From Anaeromyces robustus (lineage: Eukaryota > Neocallimastigomycota > Neocallimastigomycetes > Neocallimastigales > Neocallimastigaceae), in the NCBI GenBank assembly GCA_002104895.1, contig MCFG01000054.1:217501-229322 (forward strand): a stretch of 11,822 bases of DNA, read 5' to 3'. Under the pieces are notes generated by a model. It saw only the letters and a program-made list of their open reading frames with translations. It searched no databases and was not told where the DNA came from. This document shows, in pieces, positions 1 through 6,840 of this stretch. Every line of letters begins with the position of its first letter. The stretch's first letter is position 1. The position numbers and the translations under genes are program-made.

Positions 1-275
1 ATTATCCATTACTTCTGAGTATTTATAAAAATAATATTACCATGGTAAAATTAATATTGGAGTATGTTAATAAAAATAATTTAATGATCTATCTCAATGA
101 ACATGATATAAATAGAATTGAAGAAACAAAAGTAATTCCAGGAATTAATATTAGAGAAACTAGTACTGAAATTATATCTCTATTAAATTATTATAAAAAT
201 GAAACAAATAATCTTAAAATAAAATTTTGTCATCAAAGTATACTTTTAAAAAGATTTAAAGAAATAAATAAATAA
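1..275 (+). CDS. Ankyrin-repeat protein, 3' end (5' truncated by window)
   Basis: The frame is open from the left edge (first full codon at 3) to TAA at 273-275. A Met lies at 42, but 13 in-frame residues precede it and belong to the same repeat, so 42 is not the true start. The visible start YPLLLSIYKNNITMVKLILE fits the ankyrin consensus (x-PL-x-A-x-x-x-x-x-x-x-V-x-x-LL). It is followed by a long inter-repeat stretch (YVNKNN, then LNEHDINR), and the last part, ETSTEIISLLNYYKNE, looks like a degenerate final repeat helix. Ankyrin repeats are protein-binding scaffolds; the partner and location cannot be told. A basic, Lys-rich tail ends the protein. The repeat style resembles the large ankyrin families of anaerobic gut fungi (inference). 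No signal peptide or membrane segment is visible in this part. Confidence 0.75.
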   Translation, partial: YPLLLSIYKNNITMVKLILEYVNKNNLMIYLNEHDINRIEETKVIPGINIRETSTEIISLLNYYKNETNNLKIKFCHQSILLKRFKEINK

Positions 276-408
276 ATAATGTTAATTAAATATATATTTT
301 ATAATTATTTAAATAAAAAAAAAGTAAAGTAAAGTAAAGTAAAGAAAAGAAAGAAAGAAAAAAAAGAAAGAAAGAAAGAAAGAAAATAATAAGGAAATAA
401 AGAAATAA

Positions 409-447
<39 letters not shown>

Positions 448-691
448 TAATTAAATTATATAGTTTCAAAAATAAAATAAAATAAAATAAAAAATAAAAA
501 AATAAATGAATATAAAATAATAATAATAATAGTAACAGTAATAGTAATAGTAATAGTGATAGTAATAAAAAAAATGATTAAAAAATATAAATATATAGAA
601 TTCAAATGATTTTTAATTAAATTATAAATAAATATTTAAAATATTATATAGTAGTCCTTATTATCTTTTTTATTATTTTTTTTTTTAAGTA
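276..691. repeat. Microsatellite-rich intergenic stretch
   Basis: Just after the ankyrin stop lie several simple repeats. There are AAAGT pentamers at about 321-344 running into AAAG tetramers to about 385, an AT run at 414-444, AAAAT-type repeats around 470-505, and an AAT/AGT trinucleotide tract at about 517-567. The AGT/AAT/AAC/GAT mix would read Asn/Ser dipeptides, but the frame is closed soon on both sides (TAA near 577), so no gene is called. Nothing else is recognisable here. Confidence 0.7.
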
Positions 692-1032
692 TTAAATAAT
701 CATATATTTATATAGATATTTTTTCAATAAAAAAAAAAATTCAGTATTATTTTTTTTTTCAGTATCATCACTATCATTCTCCATTAAATTCTGTAAATCT
801 ACTACAATATACTTATAATTGTTCAATATATATCATCAACACTACCTTCAAAATTAAACCAACTATAAACTTTTTTAAGACATCATAAACATATTATTAA
901 TATATATCTAAAATATTATCATAATCATTTTACTATTCATTGATATTCTATAAATATGAATTTAATATATTAATTATAAATTGTAGTAATAATATATCAA
1001 GTCACAAATTTATCGTCATTTTCAATATAAAA
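692..1032 (-). pseudogene. Decayed protein-coding trace, minus strand, family unknown
   Basis: On the minus strand, two adjoining frames carry compositionally protein-like sequence. From 882 down to 826 one frame reads CLKKVYSWFNFEGSVDDIY and then stops (TGA at 825-823). A shifted frame from 832 down to 692 begins YILNNYKYIVVDLQNLMEND, continues acidic and Lys/Asn-rich, and ends at TAA (694-692). The frames meet in an AT-alternating stretch (826-834), where a one-base slip would join them. Further upstream (about 1029-1000) another short run reads YIENDDKFVT before TGA, with several stops between. Trp, Gly, Asp and Gln use is richer than in surrounding random AT sequence. I do not recognise the family. 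It is convergent with the ankyrin gene tail. It could be a chance match, or exons of a gene with unseen introns. Confidence 0.35.
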
Positions 1033-1387
1033 TAAAAAAATAATAATAGTTTAAAAAATATTATCATATTATTATTATAAATATTATATTATTAAATATA
1101 CTAGTATATATAATTTTTTCTATTTAATGAAAATAAAAAAAAAAGATAATTTTACTAATATAATATTTTAAATAATAATATGAAATTATTGTTCAAAAAA
1201 AAAAATTTTTTTAATAAATTATATAAATTAATATTATTTTATAAAATTTTTTAATTTTTTTTTTTTTTTATATTTTTGTTTTCTTTTTTAAACTTTAATT
1301 CATTTTTTTGTGTTACATAAAAATTCTTTTATAACTTTTTAAGTAGCAAAGAATAATATATTAAATATATTGAATTAAAAATAAAAT
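1033..1387. other. AT-rich intergenic DNA upstream of the 1469 gene
   Basis: This stretch holds A/T homopolymers and short inverted A/T repeats, with almost no G or C. No open frame, RNA gene or recognisable promoter motif can be supported. It presumably contains the promoter of the gene at 1469, but nothing marks it specifically. Confidence 0.5.
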
Positions 1388-1468
1388 AAAATAAAATTGT
1401 TTATTTTTTTGTTTTTTTGTTTTTTTTTGTTTTTTAGAAAAATAATAAATATATATTCAATAGACGAA
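1388..1468 (+). promoter_or_regulatory. T-rich tract, TAG and short leader before the ATG at 1469
   Basis: A nearly pure T/G tract (about 1397-1434) ends in TTTTTTAG with AG at 1436-1437, followed by a 31-nt AT-rich leader and the ATG at 1469. This has the form of a 3' splice site. The frame can be read through the tract from a TTG at 1397 as F/L/I residues, but these come only from the T run. It may be the end of a 5'-UTR intron, a first-intron acceptor with an unseen exon 1, or simply a T-rich core promoter. No convincing GTAAGT or GTATGT donor was found upstream. Confidence 0.4.
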
Positions 1469-2329
1469 ATGGATAAAGATAGTTTTACAAGATATTATTA
1501 TAAAAATAATAACTCTAATGATTCCTATAATGTTAATCCACAATATAATAATAATGAATCACGTTTATTTGAAAATCAAAATGAAGAATCTTTACTTAAA
1601 AAACATTATAAAGAACATCAAGCATTTGAAAATCATTACAAAGAACTTGCAGAACTTAATAATATTACAAATGAAATTATTAATAAAAATAAAGAAATTG
1701 TAAAACTTAATAATAATAATAATAATAATATGCCAGAACCAAAAAAAGGATTTTATAAATATAATAATAATAATAATAAATCCTATAAAACAAATTCAAT
1801 AACATTAAGTGATTTATTTAAAAACAAAATGAATAATAATAAATATAATTTATATCCTTTATTAAGTGATATTAATTCCTCAAACAATTTTATAAATAAT
1901 GGTCAAGACCATAAAAATACTTTATATACTCATGAAGAACTTGAAAATCAGTATAATGAACTTGCAGAACTTAATAAAATAACCAATGAACTTATTGGTA
2001 AAAATACAAAAATATATAATGAAGGCAAAAATTCATTGACAACAAATTCAACAATTTCAAATAATTTGAATACTAATGAAAAAAATAAAATGAGTCAAAA
2101 TAAAAAATATAATTTATATTCTTCATATTCTTCAATTAAAGAAATAGATAATTTATTATATTCATTGAATAATATAAATATTGAAAATGATTATTCTTCA
2201 AATTCGAAAAAAGAACTTGGAAATTTAAAAACAATTGAAGAACTTATGAATGAGCTTAATAGTATGTCAAAGTCAAACGATAACACCAAAAATAAAGATA
2301 GAAATTCATTTAATTATAAAAAAAAATAA
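1469..2329 (+). CDS. Asn-rich hypothetical protein with duplicated coiled-coil-like module (286 aa)
   Basis: The start is ATG at 1469 (purine at -3, G at +4), and TAA closes it at 2327-2329. The product is hydrophilic, rich in Asn, Lys, Glu and Ser, with short poly-Asn runs (AAT codons near 1709-1732 and 1762-1780). A 27-residue module occurs twice with 17 identities: HQAFENHYKELAELNNITNE (begins 1616) and HEELENQYNELAELNKITNE (begins 1931). Each copy is followed, after a variable Asn-rich linker, by NKYNLYPLLSDI (1838-1873) or KKYNLYSSYSSI (2102-2137). A weaker third copy, TIEELMNELNSMSK, lies near 2234-2275. Regular Leu/Ile spacing and charged residues suggest helices or coiled coil, hence possible self-association. 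From the ATG there is no signal peptide or membrane segment. The family is not recognised. An extra coding exon upstream of 1438 is possible, since the frame stays open to the acceptor-like TAG. Confidence 0.7.
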   Translation: MDKDSFTRYYYKNNNSNDSYNVNPQYNNNESRLFENQNEESLLKKHYKEHQAFENHYKELAELNNITNEIINKNKEIVKLNNNNNNNMPEPKKGFYKYNNNNNKSYKTNSITLSDLFKNKMNNNKYNLYPLLSDINSSNNFINNGQDHKNTLYTHEELENQYNELAELNKITNELIGKNTKIYNEGKNSLTTNSTISNNLNTNEKNKMSQNKKYNLYSSYSSIKEIDNLLYSLNNINIENDYSSNSKKELGNLKTIEELMNELNSMSKSNDNTKNKDRNSFNYKKK

Positions 2330-2421
2330 TAATAAAAAATAATAATAATAATAATAATAAATGATAAATTAACTATTTATAGTAAACAAAAAAGACATAC
2401 TATTATTTCTAGAAATAATGA

Positions 2422-2441
2422 GTAAGCAATAGAAGAAATAG

Positions 2442-2473
<32 letters not shown>

Positions 2474-2673
2474 AGAGAGAGAAAGAAAGAAATAAAAAGA
2501 GAAGAAGAAATAAAAAGAGAAGAATAAATAAAAATGAGAGAAAAAAACAAAAATGAGTGGAAGAAACCAAAAGAGAGAAATAAATAAAACGTGAGAGAAA
2601 GAAATAACAAGAAGAAAAGAATAAATAAATTATAAATGGGTTAACAAAAGACTTGTTCTTTTTTTTTTTTCAG
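2422..2673 (+). other. Purine-rich tract with intron-like borders
   Basis: A GTAAGC at 2422-2427 opens the stretch, and a long T tract with CAG (2671-2673) closes it, a plausible GT...AG intron of 252 nt. Inside, about 2428-2640 is almost purely A and G on the plus strand (GAAA, GAGA and AGAAG repeats) with a few T/C interruptions. Joining the flanks puts the short frame open from 2373 in phase with the Asn/Asp-rich frame at 2674, but both lead to stops soon. The antisense reading as a Phe/Ser/Leu protein is only the complement of the purine run. It could equally be a decayed Lys/Glu-rich coding repeat. Confidence 0.35.
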
Positions 2674-3017
2674 GAAATAATACTACTCTTAATATGGATT
2701 CAAATAATAATAATAATGATAATGATAATGATGATATACATTGATGATAAATAATATAAAGTATTTTAGCTGTTGTTCTTTTATGGGTTCAATAGTTTTT
2801 TAAGCTAGATGAATTAAATATTAATAAAGATGAATATATTATAGTAATTGATTAGCCTATTAAAAAAAAAAAAAATATATGTGTGTATAGGGTTTGGAAT
2901 TATAAATTGGAATAATACAGAAATGTAAAAGAATATTCCTACACAAGCTTTAAACTGAAGAAAAAAAAGATGTGAAGATAAACCTGATTATAAATATTTA
3001 TATTTATTATGTTTATT
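2674..3017 (+). pseudogene. Decayed protein-coding trace, plus strand, family unknown
   Basis: After the acceptor-like CAG comes a frame with ATG at 2694 (MDSNNNNNDNDNDDIH) that stops at 2742-2750. In the same frame, from 2763, it resumes as ILAVVLLWVQ, then TAG at 2793, FFKLDELNINKDEYIIVID, TAG at 2853, and Pro-Ile. A 14-A homopolymer (2862-2875) follows. Beyond it the coding-like frame shifts by one: GFGIINWNNTEM (2890-2925), TAA, KNIPTQALN, TGA at 2956, then RKKRCEDKPDYKYLYL to about 3006. Use of Trp, Cys, Pro, Val, Asp and Gln is far from what random AT sequence gives. All three stop codons occur, so stop reassignment is unlikely; decay of an old gene fits better. Family unrecognised. It could instead be pieces of exons with unseen introns. 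Confidence 0.45.
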
Positions 3018-3292
3018 ATATTTATATATTTAAATGTATATATACTATCCTCTTAATGTTTATATAAAAATTAAAAATAAAAATAAAAAAAAGATAAAAT
3101 AAAAATCTTACTATATCATTATATAATTTTAAAAGAAATGAACTGAATAAAATGGAATATTAAAATAAAATAATTAATTGAAAAATATTGGATTGAAATT
3201 TGAATGAAAGAAAGAAAGGATAGTTATATATGATTTATGTAAGTGATAAAATTTCATCATAGAAAAAATATTTTAAATTCATTTATTTATAG
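3018..3292. other. AT-rich stretch with one short intron-like segment at 3239-3292
   Basis: Mostly A/T with AAAT and AAAG repeats. At 3239 a textbook GTAAGT is followed 54 nt later by a TTTATAG acceptor (AG at 3291-3292). The frame immediately after the acceptor is open from 3293 to 3664. Splicing does not give a convincing upstream coding exon: one frame makes a TAA across the junction and the others stop just before it. It is a possible intron of a non-coding or untranslated transcript, or chance. Confidence 0.25.
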
Positions 3293-3424
3293 AATATACA
3301 ATATGCAATAATCATTGTAAAGAAATTTTCTATCAAGATATATAATAAAACCATGAAAGAACAATTTTATGGATTTAAATTTTTTATAAGTATAGATAAT
3401 AATATACTAATATGGACCTCGATT

Positions 3425-3560
3425 ATCTATAACTATAACCACAACATCACAATCATAACCATAACTATAAATATAATTATAATTATCACAATTTTAACCA
3501 TAACTACAACTATAACTATAACTATAACAATAATCATCACAATCACAATTTCCATTGTTT
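3425..3560. repeat. Degenerate ATAACT/ATCACA codon-like repeat
   Basis: The plus strand alternates ATAACT, ATAACC, ATCACA and similar hexamers, which would encode Ile-Thr repeats (open 3353-3664). The complement uses TATAGT, TATGGT and TGTGAT and would encode Tyr-Ser, Tyr-Gly and Cys-Asp pairs. On the minus strand 3598-3494 is open and includes NNGNCDCDDYCYSYSYS before TAA at 3496-3494; the same composition continues past the stop for about 15 codons. Substitutions respect the dinucleotide pairs, so an old coding repeat on the minus strand is possible, but a simple satellite explains it too. No start codon or conserved domain supports a gene. Confidence 0.45.
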
Positions 3561-3664
3561 TTATCATCAAAATTAAAATAAAAAAAAAAGTCTCTTTTTC
3601 AAGTTTGATGTATTTATATATATATAATATAATAAATCTTGCAATATTAATTTATATTATATAA

Positions 3665-3740
3665 AACTATTTTACCTTTTATTTTTAAATTTTTTTTTTT
3701 TCATTTATAAAGTTTTTTTTTTTTTATTAGTTATATCTAT

Positions 3741-3774
<34 letters not shown>

Positions 3775-4224
3775 TATAAAATAAAATTAAAAATTTTTAA
3801 TTTTTAGAATAATCGAAAGTTTTATTTTTTAAGAAATTAAAAAATTCTTTGTAAAAAAAACAAAACTATTTAAAATTATTTTTCTTTTTTCTTTTTTTTC
3901 TTTATTTAAAAAATTTTTTGTAAAAAAATACTATTTAAAATTATTTTTCTTTTTCTTTTTCTTTTTTTTACATATATTTTAAAATTTTTATATAGATTTA
4001 TTTTAAACAAAAAAAAAACCTTTTTTTTTTGTGGTATTCTCAATATATACTTATTAATTTAGTAGACAACATTTAATAATTGTTATTTTTTTTTTCATTA
4101 ATTAATTAATAAAGTAGCTAAATTTTGTTTTTATATATATTTATTCAATTTCTTTATTATCTCAAAAATAATATAGTATAAAAATTATATATATATATAT
4201 TTTCAAATATTTAAAAATATCATT
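3665..4224. repeat. Gene-free AT tract with poly-A run and tandem duplication
   Basis: A 27-A homopolymer lies at 3747-3773. About 3835-3970 contains two near-identical copies of a roughly 65-69-bp unit (AAAATT, CTTTGTAAAA or TTTTGTAAAA, ACTATTTAAAATTATTTTTC, then a C/T-interrupted T run); the shared block starts near 3865 and 3930. The rest is A/T homopolymer and short AT alternations with no coding sign. Confidence 0.6.
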
Positions 4225-4318
4225 GATTCTTTTATATATATATATATTAGAATCTATAAAAAGTACAATAATATTTATATCATAGTATTGTATATAGAAA
4301 ATTTAATATTTTCTATAT
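4225..4318. repeat. Cluster of three adjacent inverted repeats
   Basis: Three hairpin-capable segments follow each other. GATTCT (4225-4230) pairs with AGAATC (4249-4254) around a TA core. TACAATA (4264-4270) pairs with TATTGTA (4286-4292). ATATAGAAAAT (4292-4302) pairs perfectly with ATTTTCTATAT (4308-4318) around a 5-nt loop. A small GC-bearing segment follows (AGGTCAAGG near 4320, then CTTATCTTG). It might be a structured transcript, or AT-rich palindromes of no function. Confidence 0.4.
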
Positions 4319-5260
4319 TAGGTCAAGGTATCTTATCTTGTTGTAACATCAAATTAACTAAAAGAAATAAAATTTTATATATCAAAAAAAAAATATAATC
4401 TCTCTATATAATTTTTAACTATTCTTGAAATTATAAACAAAAAAAATTAACAAAAATAATAATAAAAATAAAAAAATTATTGTAATTGTTAAAAAAAACA
4501 ATAATAATGTTTTTTTTTTATTAATAATTATTAATTTTATAGGCTTTCCTTAGGAGTTATTAGATGAATAAGTTAAAATATATAAAATAAAAAATTAAAA
4601 CATTGAAAAAACATAAATATAATTAATATTATATTTAAAACAAAAAATATATAGGATAATGTATATATGTATTATATTCTTATAGATATATTATATCTTT
4701 TTATATCTAAAAACCTATCATTTTTTTATATCAGATTACATATTTATTACAAAAAAAAAAACCCTTTTTATTAATTTCATATTACTTTAAATATGAAAAA
4801 CATTTATTATTATAATTTTTTATTATAATTTTTAATATTTAAGCATTATTTTAATTTATTTATTTATTTATTTCAATATTTTCAATATTAATTTTTCTTT
4901 TTCTTTTTTTTTTTATTTAAATTCAATAGTCCATATTTATTCATATAAACTTCATTTTTCTGTATTTTATTATCGAATTATATTTTTTTTTAATAAAAAA
5001 AAAAAGGTATATTATCATTCATTAAAAAAAAAATTTTTTTTTTATTTATCTAATATATTTAATTAAAAAAAAAATATATATATATATGTATAGATTTTAT
5101 GATATAATAATAAGAATAATACTGAATATCAGCATCAAAAAAAAAAAAAAAAAAGGTCCATTTAAAAATTAAAGTAACTCTGTAAATGGATTTATTAAAG
5201 TAAAATAAATATAAATCAAAAAAAATCCAATAAATCCAATAAATCTTTTTATATAACATT
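4319..5260. other. Gene-free AT-rich DNA
   Basis: Nothing convincing is seen here beyond homopolymers and TA runs. A TTTTATAG followed by GCTTTCCTTAGGAGTTATTAG-like sequence near 4535-4562 resembles a splice acceptor plus a few codons but stops at once. The minus-strand frame 5388-5059 is open, but most of its length is microsatellite, poly-A complement and the transposon end. Confidence 0.45.
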
Positions 5261-5294
5261 ACATACATACATACATACATACCTACATACATAC
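5261..5294. repeat. ACAT tetranucleotide microsatellite
   Basis: About eight ACAT units with one CCT interruption near 5280-5283. It abuts the left end of the transposon-like element, and variants (ACACGCACATACACAT) continue up to the proposed target duplication. Confidence 0.8.
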
Positions 5295-5324
5295 AATATA
5301 CACGCACATACACATATATCATAT

Positions 5325-5349
5325 CTGAGTGTAGCATTTTGGCAATGTA
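5325..5349 (+). repeat. Left terminal inverted repeat
   Basis: Begins CTGAGTGTA and ends GCATTTTGGCAATGTA. It pairs with 5927-5951 on the other strand. It is one of the few GC-bearing islands in the window. The first two bases do not match the other end (CT against GG), so one end may be slightly eroded. Confidence 0.6.
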
Positions 5350-5483
5350 CATGAAATTTTTTGCATTGACAGGTCCTTTACGCCACATTTCATATTGTAA
5401 ATTTATATAAATATTTTTAACGCCACATTTATATAAAAAATTTTTAAGAGAGTTTATATACTAGTACTTGTATATTAAAACAT

Positions 5484-5740
5484 TTCTTATTTATTTCATA
5501 ATTTAAAGAATTATAAATATAAATTTTAAATTTCACTTAATATTTTATTTATTTCATAATTTTAAGAATTATAAATATAAATTTTAAATTTCACTTAATA
5601 TTTTATTTATTTCATAATTTAAAGAATTATAAATATAAATTTTAAATTTCACTTAATATTTTATTTATTTCACAATCATAATTTAAAGAATTATAAATAT
5701 AAATTTTAAATTTCACTTAATATTTTATTTATTTCATAAG
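5484..5740. repeat. 58-bp minisatellite, about 4.4 copies
   Basis: The marker TTTCACTTAATATTTTATTT starts at 5531, 5589, 5647 and 5711, giving spacings of 58, 58 and 64. The last spacing reflects a 6-bp insertion (CACAAT-like) at about 5671-5676. The first copy is partial (from about 5484), and the last stops near 5740. Copies are almost identical apart from one A/T change at about 5561, implying recent expansion. It lies wholly within the transposon-like element. Confidence 0.9.
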
Positions 5741-5912
5741 TTAAATAAAAAAAAAAAAGAAATATTAATAAAAAGAAGATACCACTAATAAATTGGTTTC
5801 ATAAATCAATAATAAATAAAATATTGATTTTAATAATATAATAAATTTTTTATTAATTTAATTTATAAGCCACAATATAATACATTTAAATAATACGTTA
5901 TTTTAATGCGCG

Positions 5913-5938
5913 ATACATTTACGAAATACATTGCCGAA
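5913..5938. repeat. 13-bp tandem pair inside the right transposon end
   Basis: ATACATTTACGAA (5913-5925) is followed directly by ATACATTGCCGAA (5926-5938), 11 of 13 bases shared. Sub-terminal repeats of this kind are common transposase-binding sites, but no such role is shown here. Confidence 0.5.
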
Positions 5939-5951
5939 ATGCACACTTCCC
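5927..5951 (-). repeat. Right terminal inverted repeat
   Basis: Read on the minus strand it begins GGGAAGTGT and continues GCATTTCGGCAATGTA, matching the left end. It is flanked on the outside by ATATCATAT (5952-5960). Confidence 0.6.
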
Positions 5952-5960
5952 ATATCATAT

Positions 5961-6726
5961 ATATATAATATAAAGAGACATTCATTTATAATATACAATA
6001 TATAATATACATTTTATTTTATTACATTACATCAACCTTTTTTTTTTTTTTTAAAAAAAAATTTTTTTTTTAATTACATAATAAAAAACCTTTTTATTTT
6101 GAAACAAAATTCATTTTTATTCGTTCAATAAAAGTTTCATTTTAATATTTATTAAATTTAATACAATTAAAATGAACATACATAGAATGATGAGTTATTA
6201 TTAATCAAATTGAGTTGTATTTTATAAAAATTAATCATTAATTCTAAAATAATGATGAAATTATAATTTAATTATTGACTTAGGTTTATGCAGTCAATTA
6301 AAATGATAGAGTTTAGAATGATGTAGAATAATGATAGAAGAACGAATAAAAAAATTTTTTTTTCAAAAATTTTTTAAAAATTAAAAAAAAAAGAAAAAAA
6401 AAAAAAAAAAAGATAATAAATAATAAATAATATATAATATATAATAGGTAAAAAAATAGTCTATTTGCCTAAATTTAGTTTTATTTGTATTTCTAATAAT
6501 ATATATTGTAACCTTTTTTTTTAATAATTAATAATATTGATAATATTGAAATATATAGGTATTATGATTAATATATTATTTATTATTATTAATTATGTAA
6601 TTATATAATTATATAATTATTTTTATTATATAATTTTGTAGAATTAATATAAAAAAATATAAAATAATAATACTTGAATAAATGAAATGAAATAATTATA
6701 ATTATAATAATAATTAGGATATTCAT
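5961..6726. other. Gene-free AT-rich DNA
   Basis: Homopolymers and TATAATATA runs dominate. Small hairpins occur, for example ATTGACT...AGTCAAT at about 6275-6299. Frames in the slightly less AT-rich part (6170-6330) are short on both strands and are not called. No RNA gene is seen. Confidence 0.5.
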
Positions 6727-6774
6727 ACATTATTTTAAAAGTACATTATTTTAAAAGTACATTATTTTAAAAGT
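6727..6774. repeat. Three perfect 16-bp tandem repeats
   Basis: ACATTATTTTAAAAGT is repeated three times without change at 6727-6742, 6743-6758 and 6759-6774. Confidence 0.95.
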
Positions 6775-6806
6775 ACTACAATACAATTTTTTAAAAAAAA
6801 AAAAAT

Positions 6807-6840
6807 AAATAAGAAATAAGAAATAAGAAATTAAGAAATA
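6807..6840. repeat. AAATAAG heptamer repeat
   Basis: AAATAAG occurs three times in a row from 6807, followed by AAATTAAG and AAATA. No coding or regulatory role is evident. Confidence 0.85.

Larger units (their letters stand above)
5325..5951. mobile_element. Probable non-autonomous DNA transposon (MITE, Mutator-like features), 627 bp
   Basis: The two ends are inverted copies. The left end contains GCATTTTGGCAATGTA (5334-5349), and the right end contains its complement TACATTGCCGAAATGC (5927-5942) with one mismatch. Allowing one gap on each side, the similarity extends outward to 5325 and 5951 (about 21 of 26 columns). Directly outside, the same 9 bases ATATCATAT occur at 5316-5324 and 5952-5960, as expected for a target-site duplication. 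A 9-bp duplication, and GGG at one extreme end, are typical of Mutator-like (MULE) elements; Merlin elements are a second option. There is no transposase inside, so it would depend on an enzyme made elsewhere. The interior is a 58-bp minisatellite plus AT-rich DNA. The AT-rich flanks weaken the duplication evidence. Confidence 0.55.

Noticed and set aside
515-579. Asn/Ser dipeptide frame
   Set aside because: Only about 20 codons between stops, with a simple AAT/AGT repeat as sufficient explanation.
1397-1468. TTG-initiated extension of the 1469 gene giving a hydrophobic MFIFLFFCFFLFF start
   Set aside because: The residues come only from a T/G pyrimidine-type tract ending in TAG. A non-ATG start is unlikely in a eukaryotic gene, so the apparent signal peptide is probably an artefact.
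1518-1703. 61-aa plus-strand frame
   Set aside because: It lies wholly inside the 1469-2329 gene in another frame; Ile/Lys/Asn only.
2377-2610. 77-aa minus-strand Phe/Ser/Leu-rich frame
   Set aside because: It is the complement of the purine tract; no start context or domain, and the composition is fully explained by the A/G run.
2793-2855. Reassignment of TAG to Gln as an explanation of the broken frame
   Set aside because: TAA and TGA also interrupt the continuing frame, and a frameshift is present, so decay is simpler.
3353-3664. 103-aa plus-strand Ile/Thr-rich frame
   Set aside because: Its middle is a simple ATAACT-type repeat, and the rest is AT-rich filler. The first 25 residues are not convincing, though an exon starting at 3293 cannot be excluded.
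4261-4350. tRNA-like or other structured RNA gene
   Set aside because: No cloverleaf, no T-arm GTTC motif and no box A/B elements; only isolated hairpins.
5059-5388. 109-aa minus-strand frame
   Set aside because: It crosses the left transposon end, the ACAT microsatellite and poly-A complement; the first 20 residues are the inverted-repeat sequence read by chance.
5484-5740. CRISPR-like array
   Set aside because: The copies are contiguous 58-bp units without unique spacers, in a eukaryotic setting.
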